From CAYYJS01 sp964472315 (lineage in GTDB: Bacteria; Verrucomicrobiota; Kiritimatiellia; UBA8416), in the NCBI GenBank assembly GCA_964472315.1, contig CAYYJS010000015.1:1-64000 (forward strand): a stretch of 64,000 nt of DNA, given 5' to 3'. Positions 26,459 to 33,256 of this stretch are shown here, in pieces. The notes under the pieces were generated by a model. That model saw only the letters and a list, made by a program, of their open reading frames with translations. It searched no databases and was not told where the DNA came from. How positions within the stretch are numbered: position 1 is the stretch's first letter; every line of letters begins with the position of its first letter. A program made the position numbers and the translations under genes.

Positions 26459-27157
26459 ATGCAGGAAAGCAAAGACGGACATGACGAACCCGCGCGGGTG
26501 GCGCGGGATTCAATCGGCACGGCGGAGTTGAAGACCGATGCGTTGGCTGAGAAGATCGGGTTGCTTGTACGCAGCCTTCCCGAAGGCGGTGTGACGCTGG
26601 CCGGGATTCTCGACGTCGTCGAACAGGACGGTCTGCTGATCCTGACCGCGTTCCTGACACTCGTCTTCCTGTTTCCCGTCTCGATACCGGGAGTCAGTAC
26701 GGTATTCGGCTCGGCCATCCTGCTGATCGGCGTATGCCGCTTGTTGGGACGGAATCTGTGGTTGCCGCCGCGACTGGCGCAGCGTGTGCTGCCGGTCGAC
26801 AAGCTGCGCGTGGCGCTCGATAAGGGCATGCTCTGGGTGCACCGGTTGGAGCGCGTCAGTCGGCCGCACCGGATGAACCGTTTTGCCGCCGGCCCCATGG
26901 CGGATGTCGTCAACAACCTCGCCATCGTACTGGGGGCGGTTCTACTCATGGCGCCTTTCGGGCTGATCCCTTTCAGCAACACGCTTCCCGCGCTGGCCCT
27001 GCTGTTCCTTGCGGTAGGACTGCTGCAGCGCGATGGATTGTGCATCCTGCTCGGACATATCACCAACATCGCCACGATCGCGTATTTTGTGTTCCTGGTT
27101 GTGGGTGGCGGAGCCGCCATCCGGGAGATGTGGCGCGCCATAGCCGGCGCCGGGTAA
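26459..27157 (+). CDS. ExoD-family membrane protein
   Basis: 232 residues from the ATG at 26459, with GGGAG upstream; the frame reaches back into the tRNA but that part is not coding. After a polar N-terminus come LRSLPEGGVTLAGILDVVEQ-like sequence and then hydrophobic helices, including FLTLVFLFPVSIPGVSTVFG, AIVLGAVLLMAPFGLIPFSN and LPALALLFLAVGLLQRDG. This matches the ExoD family, named for an exopolysaccharide and alkaline-pH phenotype in rhizobia, whose biochemical activity is not settled. It follows tRNA-Gly and precedes the HAD gene by 45 bases on the same strand. Confidence 0.8.
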   Translation: MQESKDGHDEPARVARDSIGTAELKTDALAEKIGLLVRSLPEGGVTLAGILDVVEQDGLLILTAFLTLVFLFPVSIPGVSTVFGSAILLIGVCRLLGRNLWLPPRLAQRVLPVDKLRVALDKGMLWVHRLERVSRPHRMNRFAAGPMADVVNNLAIVLGAVLLMAPFGLIPFSNTLPALALLFLAVGLLQRDGLCILLGHITNIATIAYFVFLVVGGGAAIREMWRAIAGAG

Positions 27158-27202
27158 TGGGTCCGGAGGCGCCGGGCGCGGATGGGCGGTGATTGGTGAA
27201 AC

Positions 27203-27865
27203 ATGCAGCTTGAAGCAGTCGTATTCGACATGGATGGCGTCTTGTGCGACTCCGAAGCGCTGATGTGCGAAGCGGCCATGCGCATGTTTCGCGAGTTGTA
27301 CGCTGTCGAGGTTCTTGCGTCGGACTTCACGCCGTTCGTCGGCACGGGCGAGAATCGTTACCTCGGCGGCGTGGCGGAGCGGTACGGGCTTGCATGGAAT
27401 CCCGAACGGGACAAGCGGTATGCGTACGACACGTACCTGCGTCTCATCAAGGGGCGCTTGCGGCCGTTGCCCGGTGTCCGCGAGTTTATCGGCCGGTGCC
27501 GGGCCGCCGGGATGAAGATCGCGGTGGCCACGAGCGCCGATGCGATGAAGATGAACGGCAACCTCGCGGAGTTGGGATTGCCACCCGAGACGTTTGACAC
27601 GTGCGTCAACGGACTTGAGGTGGAGCATAAGAAGCCGGACCCCGAGATCTTCGCGACCGCCATGGCGCGGCTGCACGCGCCCCCATCGCGGACACTCGTT
27701 GTCGAAGACGCCGTCAACGGCGTGCAGGCCGCCAAAGCCGCGGGGGCGTGGTGTCTCGGGTTGACTTCGAGTTTCGCGGCCGACACGCTGCGTGGGGCGG
27801 GGGCCGATTACACGGCGCGCGACCTGTCCTGCGTGCCCGCTGCGATAAGCGCCGCGATGGGCTGA
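27203..27865 (+). CDS. HAD-superfamily phosphatase, beta-phosphoglucomutase-like
   Basis: 220 residues. HAD motif I is VVFDMDGVLCDSE (nucleophile and acid/base aspartates), motif II AVATSADAMKMN, motif III the lysine in EHKKPDPEIF, and motif IV VVEDAVNGVQAAKAAG. A helical type C1 cap lies between motifs I and II. This is the group that includes beta-phosphoglucomutase and small sugar-phosphate phosphatases. No sugar genes adjoin it, so the substrate cannot be inferred. It may share a transcript with the ExoD-like gene. Confidence 0.85.
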   Translation: MQLEAVVFDMDGVLCDSEALMCEAAMRMFRELYAVEVLASDFTPFVGTGENRYLGGVAERYGLAWNPERDKRYAYDTYLRLIKGRLRPLPGVREFIGRCRAAGMKIAVATSADAMKMNGNLAELGLPPETFDTCVNGLEVEHKKPDPEIFATAMARLHAPPSRTLVVEDAVNGVQAAKAAGAWCLGLTSSFAADTLRGAGADYTARDLSCVPAAISAAMG

Positions 27866-27912
27866 GCGGCGGACGCCAGGCGATGTCAGCCTCCGGTTTT
27901 TTACACGACCTA

Positions 27913-27941
27913 TTGACGCACACGTGCGTCGGCTGTAGAGT
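27913..27941 (+). promoter_or_regulatory. Strong sigma70-type promoter before the lysine-rich peptide gene
   Basis: TTGACG (27913-27918), exactly 17 bases, then TAGAGT (27936-27941). The 5' leader to the ATG at 28056 would be about 105 bases. ACGTGCGT within the spacer is nearly palindromic. Confidence 0.65.
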
Positions 27942-28055
27942 CGCCACAAGTTAAGGCGGTGGTGGTCTCGCCTGACCTGACTTGCCGCGGGTGCACGAGG
28001 CACGCGTGGTATGGCACGAGAACCGGCGCAACGCCGGGCAAGAAGGAGGCAGAGG

Positions 28056-28211
28056 ATGGTCGCGAAGAAGAAGGTGGCAGCGAAGAAGGTTCCGGCCAAG
28101 AAGGTCCCAGCCAAGAAGGCTGTCGTGAAAACGGTCGCCAAGGCATCTCCCGCGAAGAAGGCCGTGATGAAGAAAGTGCCGGCCAAGAAGGCCCCCGCGA
28201 AGAAGCGCTAG
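28056..28211 (+). CDS. Lysine-rich histone H1-like small protein
   Basis: 51 residues starting at the ATG at 28056, chosen because a near-perfect AAGGAGG lies upstream; an in-frame codon at 28011 has no such site. The protein is almost entirely Lys, Ala, Val and Pro in repeats of the form KKVPAKK and KKAPAKK, like the tails of eukaryotic H1 and bacterial Hc1/AlgP-type proteins. It should bind DNA or RNA electrostatically and help compact the nucleoid, although this is inferred. It has its own strong promoter and a perfect terminator, so it is a highly expressed single gene. Internal DNA repeats mirror the peptide repeats. Confidence 0.75.
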   Translation: MVAKKKVAAKKVPAKKVPAKKAVVKTVAKASPAKKAVMKKVPAKKAPAKKR

Positions 28212-28241
28212 CGCCGACACGCGATCGGCAGTTTCTTGAAA

Positions 28242-28276
28242 GGCGGCGGAAGGTTCCCTTCCGCCGCCCCTTTTTT
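28242..28276 (+). terminator. Strong intrinsic terminator
   Basis: A perfect 12-bp stem GGCGGCGGAAGG / CCTTCCGCCGCC with loop TTC, followed by CC and six T. It ends the histone-like transcription unit. Confidence 0.92.
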
Positions 28277-28338
28277 GTTGCATGCACGCCGTGGCATGGC
28301 ACACTTGCGCCTTCGGTGAGGGGGCTGGAGAGCGAATC

Positions 28339-29076
28339 ATGTGGACATTTGGGATACCGTGGATGATGCCGGTGGTGGCCGATATACTGCTCGGTTTCCG
28401 CCAGTCGAATTTTTCCGGCAAGGTCATTGTCGTGGCTTTGTTCGTCGGATCGATCATGGTCTGGACCGTGATGATTGTGAAACTCAGGCACCTGCGCGCG
28501 GCCCGCCTGGCTTCCGAGCGCTTCCTGGCGGCCTACCGGAAGGAGTCGCATCCTGTCCTGCTCTTCCGGAAGGACCGGACACGCCTTGGCGAGGGTCCGT
28601 TGCGAACGGTTTACGAGCGCGCGTGCCAGGCGCTCGGAACGGCATTGGACGCGTCGGATGGCCTGTCGTTCGATCTGTTTTCCCAGGGCGCGGCGGTGAA
28701 TCTGTCGGACCGGCATGTCAAGGCCGTGCAGAATGCCGTGGATCGGACCTTGGCGGACCAGTCACTCGTGCTGGAAACCCATTTGGGCCTGCTGGCCATG
28801 GCCACGAATGTGGCGCCGTTTCTGGGCCTGCTGGGTACGGTGTGGGGCGTGATGGAGTCGTTCGGCAGCATATCCTCCGCCGGTGCGGCGATGTTGTCGG
28901 ATGTCGCGCCGGGCATTTCCGGCGCCCTGCTGACCACGGTGGTCGGCCTGCTGGTGGCGCTGCCGTCGTCCATCGGTTACAACATACTGACCGACCAGCT
29001 CCGTCGGCTGACGGTACTGATGGACAATTTCGCGCAGGAATTCGTGGCCGACCTGGAACGGCTGCAACTGCGTTGA
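28339..29076 (+). CDS. MotA/TolQ/ExbB proton-channel protein
   Basis: 245 residues from the ATG at 28339 (MWTFGIPWMM), with GGAG upstream. First membrane helix about residues 30-50 (VIVVALFVGSIMVWTVMIVK), a cytoplasmic helical region, then the two conserved family helices with VAPFLGLLGTVWGVMESF and ISGALLTTVVGLLVALPS. ExbB/TolQ pentamers conduct protons to energise outer-membrane processes. It is followed after 16 bases by exbD, its expected partner. No TonB or TolA is next to them; a HEAT-repeat protein follows instead. Confidence 0.9.
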   Translation: MWTFGIPWMMPVVADILLGFRQSNFSGKVIVVALFVGSIMVWTVMIVKLRHLRAARLASERFLAAYRKESHPVLLFRKDRTRLGEGPLRTVYERACQALGTALDASDGLSFDLFSQGAAVNLSDRHVKAVQNAVDRTLADQSLVLETHLGLLAMATNVAPFLGLLGTVWGVMESFGSISSAGAAMLSDVAPGISGALLTTVVGLLVALPSSIGYNILTDQLRRLTVLMDNFAQEFVADLERLQLR

Positions 29077-29092
29077 GCGTTGGGGACCGCCG

Positions 29093-29497
29093 ATGGCACG
29101 ACATGCGCCGCTCACATCGCTCAAGCCGATCAGCGAAGTCAACCTTACCCCGTTGATCGACCTGACGTTCCTGCTGCTCATTACGTTTATCATCACGTTT
29201 CCTCTGATCGAACAGGGGATTCCGGTCAAGTTGCCGAAGGGAACGACGTCCGACTTGTCGACCGACAAGCCGTGTACCGTGACGATCGATCACGACGGGA
29301 TGCTGTACCTGGATAACGTCGGCATCTCGCGGGATCAACTGACGGCGCGGCTTACGGAACTGGCCAAAGCGTCGCCGATGCTGACGGTCCTTGTGCGCGG
29401 GGACGAGGCCATCCCTTATGGCCAGGTCGTCGAGGTCTTGAAGGTCCTTCGCGTCGCCGGGATCACCCGCATGGCCCTCGTTACGCAGCCGGATTAG
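29093..29497 (+). CDS. ExbD/TolR-family biopolymer transport protein
   Basis: 134 residues. SEVNLTPLIDLTFLLLITFI carries the membrane-embedded aspartate (D in PLIDLTFLLL) that relays protons, followed by the periplasmic domain with LPKGTT, VTIDHDG and VVEVLKVLRVAGITRMALVT. It works with the ExbB-like protein encoded just upstream. The second ExbD-like protein, at 744-1148, lacks this aspartate. Confidence 0.92.
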   Translation: MARHAPLTSLKPISEVNLTPLIDLTFLLLITFIITFPLIEQGIPVKLPKGTTSDLSTDKPCTVTIDHDGMLYLDNVGISRDQLTARLTELAKASPMLTVLVRGDEAIPYGQVVEVLKVLRVAGITRMALVTQPD

Positions 29498-29616
29498 CGG
29501 GGCAAGGGTTGCGGTGACGCACACCAACCGTTATGCTAGTCCGAGCGCGCGACGTCTTTCGTCCGTGAGATCGGTTTGCGGGCGTATGGCGATCAAGCGA
29601 CGTACGGGAGTACGAC

Positions 29617-30510
29617 ATGAGAACGATGCGTATGGCGGCCTGCGGTATGGTGCTGGCGACCTGTCTGTCCTTGCCGGTGTCGCGGACAGTTGCGACATCT
29701 CTGGGCGCCGACGGCGCGGATACGCCTGCCCGGAGTCCGACAAACGAAAACGAGAATGGCGCGATACGGCTGAAGGCATTGCGTCGGTTGATCGATGTTC
29801 AGGATCCGCGACAGCCGTCCGCGGATGCCGTCGCCGCGTATCTTGCGGATGACGATCCGGCGGTGCGCCGGGCTGTCTACGAAGCCGTGGACCGGGTGGC
29901 CGGGTTGGAGCGGCTGGTGGCTGGTCATCTGGTTGCGAACATGGGTGATGCCAGTCGTCGCGATGAGATCGCGTACGGGTTCCGGCAATTCGGGCGCATG
30001 CGGACCGCGGACAGCGCCGCCGCCGTCGTGCTGCTCGAAGCATTGCCGCGTGCCGAAGGGGAGTCGCTCGAATGGGTCGCGACGGCGGCGCGCGCGGTGC
30101 GAGCGCCGATTACGGACGAGATGGCCTTGGCGGTCTACGGGCGCGACCCCGTTCGACTGAACGCGTGGTTTGTCGCGTGGGCGGAATACTGTCGCAGTCC
30201 GCACCCGCAGGTCATCGCCGTGCTTGTGAAGGTGTTGGCGGAACCACACACCGAGAATGGCTGGTGTCAGGCGCAGGCGGCGAATGGGCTTGGACAGATG
30301 GGGCCGGGGGCGGTGTCCGCGGTGCCGGCGTTACGCGTCGCGTTAAGCGATTCGATCCCGCATGTGCGTCGCTATGCGGTTCGGGCTCTTGGCATGATCG
30401 GCGAGGCGGCCCGACCGGCGGCGGACGACATACGCCGGTTGGTCGCTCAGGATCCTGACAACCGTGTGCGCGAATGGGCCGCCGCGGCGTTGCGGACGCT
30501 GACCGAGTGA
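29617..30510 (+). CDS. Exported HEAT-repeat protein
   Basis: 297 residues with a signal peptide (MRTMRMAACGMVLATCLSLP) and several HEAT/PBS-lyase-like helical repeats: VAAYLADDDPAVRRAVYEAV, VSAVPALRVALSDSIPHVRR, YAVRALGMIGEAARPAADDI and a final RRLVAQDPDNRVREWAAAAL. It is probably a periplasmic protein-protein interaction scaffold. It lies 119 bases after exbD on the same strand and could be co-expressed. Beyond it, 30511-30700 has no gene but contains a repetitive ACGAAG-type stretch (about 30545-30575), then the tRNA remnant. Confidence 0.75.
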   Translation: MRTMRMAACGMVLATCLSLPVSRTVATSLGADGADTPARSPTNENENGAIRLKALRRLIDVQDPRQPSADAVAAYLADDDPAVRRAVYEAVDRVAGLERLVAGHLVANMGDASRRDEIAYGFRQFGRMRTADSAAAVVLLEALPRAEGESLEWVATAARAVRAPITDEMALAVYGRDPVRLNAWFVAWAEYCRSPHPQVIAVLVKVLAEPHTENGWCQAQAANGLGQMGPGAVSAVPALRVALSDSIPHVRRYAVRALGMIGEAARPAADDIRRLVAQDPDNRVREWAAAALRTLTE

Positions 30511-30700
30511 ACGAGGATTGCGGCCCCCTCGCCAGGCAACACACCACGAAGAACACGAAGGGCACGAAGAAGGCGGATGGCGGAATTCCTCCGCCCGATC
30601 TCGGTTCTGGCGGAGTCTCGCCAATCGAGTGCGCCGCGCCCCAAAGCGATCCCCGGGCGAGAGCATGCTTGCCAATCGCGGCCAAAGACCCTTAACTACC

Positions 30701-30754
30701 CTTACAAGCCTTTGCCCCGGTAGCTCAGTAGGACAGAGCAACGGATTCCTAATC
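30701..30754 (+). repeat. attL: 54-bp repeat with truncated tRNA-Arg 5' half
   Basis: Identical to 40939-40992. The tRNA part begins at 30714 (GCCCCGG) and stops within the anticodon arm at 30754, after which the sequence departs from the tRNA, so no functional tRNA can form here. The repeat also includes 13 bases upstream of the tRNA with a -10-like TACAAG. Confidence 0.93.
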
Positions 30755-30767
30755 GCCAAGGCCGCTT

Positions 30768-30859
30768 TTGCGCCGTCTTGCGCCGTCTTGCAACATCTTG
30801 CGGGTCAATGGTTTGCGGATTCTACTACCTTGCGCCGTCTTGCGCCGTTTTGCCAGAAT
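30768..30859 (+). repeat. 10-bp-period TTGC repeats beside attL (probable recombinase arm sites)
   Basis: TTGCGCCGTC occurs at 30768, 30778 and 30830, and TTGCGCCGTT at 30840. Degenerate units in the same register start at 30788 (TTGCAACATC), 30798 (TTGCGGGTCA) and 30850 (TTGCCAGAAT). A 10-base period in a non-coding end of an integrative element suggests repeated protein-binding sites on one DNA face. Confidence 0.7.
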
Positions 30860-30874
30860 GAACACGGAAAACAC

Positions 30875-30892
30875 GGCACAAAGGCGGCACAA
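30875..30892 (+). promoter_or_regulatory. Left-end paired GGCACAA sites
   Basis: Two GGCACAA copies start 11 bases apart (30875 and 30886). The same pair with the same spacing and orientation occurs near the other end at 40871-40888, and the longer ACACGGCACAA is also shared (30871-30881 and 40878-40888). Probably arm-type sites for the integrase or excisionase. Confidence 0.6.
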
Positions 30893-30961
30893 AAAGCGGG
30901 GGCGTCAACCTGTAGGTGTCAGCCTTGGCACGTCCGGGCGGATCGCCGCGCGGTGCCCGCG

Positions 30962-31243
30962 TTACATGGGCCACAGGACCGCGCCGGTGTAGCCGGTCGC
31001 CGGTCGGGCCGGACTCCATCCCCAGGCGTCACCGCTCACCCCCACGGCGGCGGCGGCCTGGTCGCGGGCTTCGCCGAACTTCCCGGCAACTTTGCCGGAA
31101 TGTTCCAAGTCCGTCCGCTGCCCCTGCCTCTCCCTCGCCTGTTCCTCGAACAGCGGCTTCAACGTTCGCGCCACCTCAGCGCGCGGGTGTGGGGCAACGG
31201 TCCAGGACGGTCCAGGACGCGCCGGGCCGGTCGGGTAGGTCAA
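30962..31243 (-). pseudogene. Fragment of a ParB/methyltransferase-associated HTH protein
   Basis: The minus-strand frame 31033-31173 encodes RTLKPLFEEQARERQG and GKFGEARDQAAAAVGVSG. This resembles the EARDQAAAAVGVSG helix-turn-helix entry found in ParB-like and associated phage proteins. The sequence then runs into unrelated residues before the helix is complete, and the only start is a TTG without a ribosome site. It is best read as a truncated remnant at the far end of the element, although a short 93-residue product cannot be excluded. Together with the repeats to its left it fills the gap between attL and the ERCC4 gene. Confidence 0.4.
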
Positions 31244-31267
31244 GACAAGGGCCGTGCCGGTCCGGTG

Positions 31268-31807
31268 TCAGGACGGGCCGGCGGTGCCGCGAAGCATGGC
31301 GTTGACCGTGGCGACGTACTCCCGCGCCGCGTACCATGCCCAGCTTTCGACACGCCGCGCGCCGGCGGCCGGGTCCGGCTCGAAGACAACCGCGATGTCG
31401 TATCGGATCTCAAAGGCGTTCAGCGTGCCCAGGACGGCGGCCGGGCGGATGCTCGAACGGTATGCGCCGGCCTCGATCTCGGCTCGGGTGCCGACAACCA
31501 GCAACCGCTTGAACCGAAAGCCCCTCAGTCGGTGGAGTTCGTGCTCGAAGCGCTCACGATTCGACGCCGCGCAACATGCCACAAGGTCGGGAATCGACTT
31601 GCGCTCGACGGCGAACAGGTGTTCCAGCCCCGCGACGCTGTAGTCGCCAGTGAGCAGCCCCGCCCGGACCGTCGGCAACCGCTCGATCGGCAACGGGCAT
31701 TGCTCCCGCGAATCCACGACCACGACCGGCCGCCGGTCCGCCATGTCGCCCAAATGGCGCAAAGCGGGCAGCGGCGGCAACGGCGTCGGTGGGGTGGGTG
31801 GGTTCAT
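31268..31807 (-). CDS. ERCC4-domain (XPF-type) nuclease
   Basis: 179 residues from the ATG at 31807; an upstream in-frame TTG at 31903 would add an unlikely extension overlapping the next gene. After a proline-rich N-terminus comes an ERCC4 nuclease fold with VVVVDSREQ (residues 28-36), TGDYSV with D55, and VERKSIPDL with E68, R69, K70 and D74. These reproduce the GD...ERKxxxD active site of XPF/Mus81-like nucleases that cut branched DNA. It is the last gene of the element's long operon. In phage contexts such nucleases may resolve replication or packaging intermediates; that role is inferred. Confidence 0.78.
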   Translation of the reverse strand: MNPPTPPTPLPPLPALRHLGDMADRRPVVVVDSREQCPLPIERLPTVRAGLLTGDYSVAGLEHLFAVERKSIPDLVACCAASNRERFEHELHRLRGFRFKRLLVVGTRAEIEAGAYRSSIRPAAVLGTLNAFEIRYDIAVVFEPDPAAGARRVESWAWYAAREYVATVNAMLRGTAGPS

Positions 31808-31883
31808 GGTGTAAAGATGCCGGATCGTGCGAACGGCGTCCGGCGCGCCGCAAGGCGAATCCCTCGCACTGGGCCGTTTTTCA

Positions 31884-32411
31884 TTATGCCAACATCGCCG
31901 CAACCTCGGCCGTCGTGCGTGCCAGGGCGTCTTTTGCCGCCGATACGCGCTTCAAGTGCGCCGTGCCGATCTGCGAACCGCTCGCGCACAGATTGCGCAA
32001 CTCGGCATCTTGCGCCAAGCATCGCCGGACGTCCGGTTCCTGAACGATGTTGCACACCGCAAGTTGTTCGCGCAACTCGACGCGGCGCGCATTGGCGGCG
32101 GTGGCAAGGCGGGTGCGCTCGGCTTCATCCGCCCGGCGGCAACCTTCCAGGATGTCAAGGGCCTCCGTCGCCAGCGCCCGCGCCCGCGCGGCCACAGCCA
32201 GGCGCTCGGGTTGCAGCTTTGCCAGCGCCTTCAGCCGTGCGTCGGCGTTGTCCGCCGTCACGGTCGCCGGGTCGCGCAACTCCTTCAGCCGTGCGCCCGC
32301 TTCCGCGTCTGCCGTCATCACCGAAGCGGCGTCGGCCGTGTACGAGTCAATTCGAGCACGCAGGGCGGCGTCGTAGTGCTCGGCAAGCGTGAGTCGTGGA
32401 AGTGCCATCAT
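31884..32411 (-). CDS. Unknown helical protein of the integrated element
   Basis: 175 residues starting at the ATG at 32411, which overlaps the preceding stop as ATGA (32408-32411). It is rich in Ala, Arg, Glu and Leu with few glycines or prolines and is predicted mostly helical, with heptad-like stretches (LKALAKLQPERLAVAARARA). No conserved motif or membrane segment is visible. Coupled translation after the 272-residue protein suggests they act together. It could be a structural, packaging or host-takeover accessory; no function can be assigned. Confidence 0.65.
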   Translation of the reverse strand: MMALPRLTLAEHYDAALRARIDSYTADAASVMTADAEAGARLKELRDPATVTADNADARLKALAKLQPERLAVAARARALATEALDILEGCRRADEAERTRLATAANARRVELREQLAVCNIVQEPDVRRCLAQDAELRNLCASGSQIGTAHLKRVSAAKDALARTTAEVAAMLA

Positions 32412-33226
32412 TTCGTCACCTTCGCTTTCTTCGTTGTCAACGATACGCGCGCGGCCTCCAAACGGACACGCTCCGCTTGAAAAGGCTTCTGCGCATCCCG
32501 CAACGCTTTCTGCGCAATGTTCATCGCTCGCGTGTTCGCATCGGTCTGCGAGTCCGCCCACGCGAAAATCGCGTTTGCCCGGGTTGCGCCCAATGCGTCG
32601 GTCGCCGCGAAAAGGCGCTTGCCATAGTCGCGAACCTTGGCGTTGAACGCTGAAGCGTTTGGCACATTGGCGGGCAGCAGCATCGTGGTGTACATGATGC
32701 TTTTCGAGTCGATGGGCAGCCAGGGCCGGTCCGGTTCGCAAAGCAGCACGCGACGCTCCTCCGCCAGCTTGGCAACCGCGCGCTCGAACGTCGTCACCTC
32801 TTTGTGAAAGTCGCTTTCGAGGTTGATCCGTGCGACGAAGCGCGTCACGTCGTCACCGCACACCCGCGACAATTTCGCCGTCGTCATGCGGTGCGACACT
32901 TCGACGGCCGCGAACGCTTGCGCCCGTCGTTCGTTGTACGCGGTGCAGCCCGCAATCCCGGACACCTCCGGGGGCAGCATCGCCTTGAGTTCGTCAGTCG
33001 TCTTCATCGTCTGGCCTCTTTCTGCCGCATGCGCGGCGTTCTTTTTGCTCGCCACGCCAACAGCGGCGCGCGAATTGGTAAGCCTCTCGCGGATGGCGTC
33101 CACGAAGTCCGCCCATGCGGAAACCGTCGCCTCAACGGCCGTCAAAAAGTTTTCGGCGGTGGCGTTCGTGCAGGCGTCAATCGCTCGTTTCAGTCCGTCC
33201 GCCGTCGCTTTCAGTTTGTCGCTCAT
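32408..33226 (-). CDS. Unknown 272-residue protein of the integrated element
   Basis: Begins at the ATG at 33226, 30 bases downstream of the PRTase-terminase stop. Residues 1-72 form a helical segment (LKATADGLKRAIDACTNATA), followed by an internal methionine (MKTTDELKAMLPPEV) with an AGAGG element a few bases before it, so a shorter second product is possible. The C-terminal part has RVLLCEPDRPWLPIDSKSIM and a basic tail. No recognised family, signal peptide or membrane helix. Its place between the terminase and ERCC4 nuclease genes suggests a role in DNA packaging or maturation, which is a guess. Confidence 0.65.
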   Translation of the reverse strand: MSDKLKATADGLKRAIDACTNATAENFLTAVEATVSAWADFVDAIRERLTNSRAAVGVASKKNAAHAAERGQTMKTTDELKAMLPPEVSGIAGCTAYNERRAQAFAAVEVSHRMTTAKLSRVCGDDVTRFVARINLESDFHKEVTTFERAVAKLAEERRVLLCEPDRPWLPIDSKSIMYTTMLLPANVPNASAFNAKVRDYGKRLFAATDALGATRANAIFAWADSQTDANTRAMNIAQKALRDAQKPFQAERVRLEAARVSLTTKKAKVTK

Positions 33227-33256
33227 GGTCCTTCTTTCTGCCCTTGCCGGGCCTGT

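Noticed and set aside
25868..26482. 204-residue minus-strand frame containing GDGNRTHVASLEG
   Set aside because: This is the classic false translation of the antisense strand of tRNA-Gly. Only a short internal part is of interest, and that is listed as a nuclease remnant.
26942..28186. 414-codon minus-strand frame across ExoD, HAD and histone-like genes
   Set aside because: Antisense to three well-supported genes with their own ribosome sites; composition is shadow-like.
30701..30754. A second tRNA-Arg gene at the left repeat
   Set aside because: Only the 5' half is present. The anticodon stem, T arm and acceptor 3' strand are missing, so it is an att remnant.
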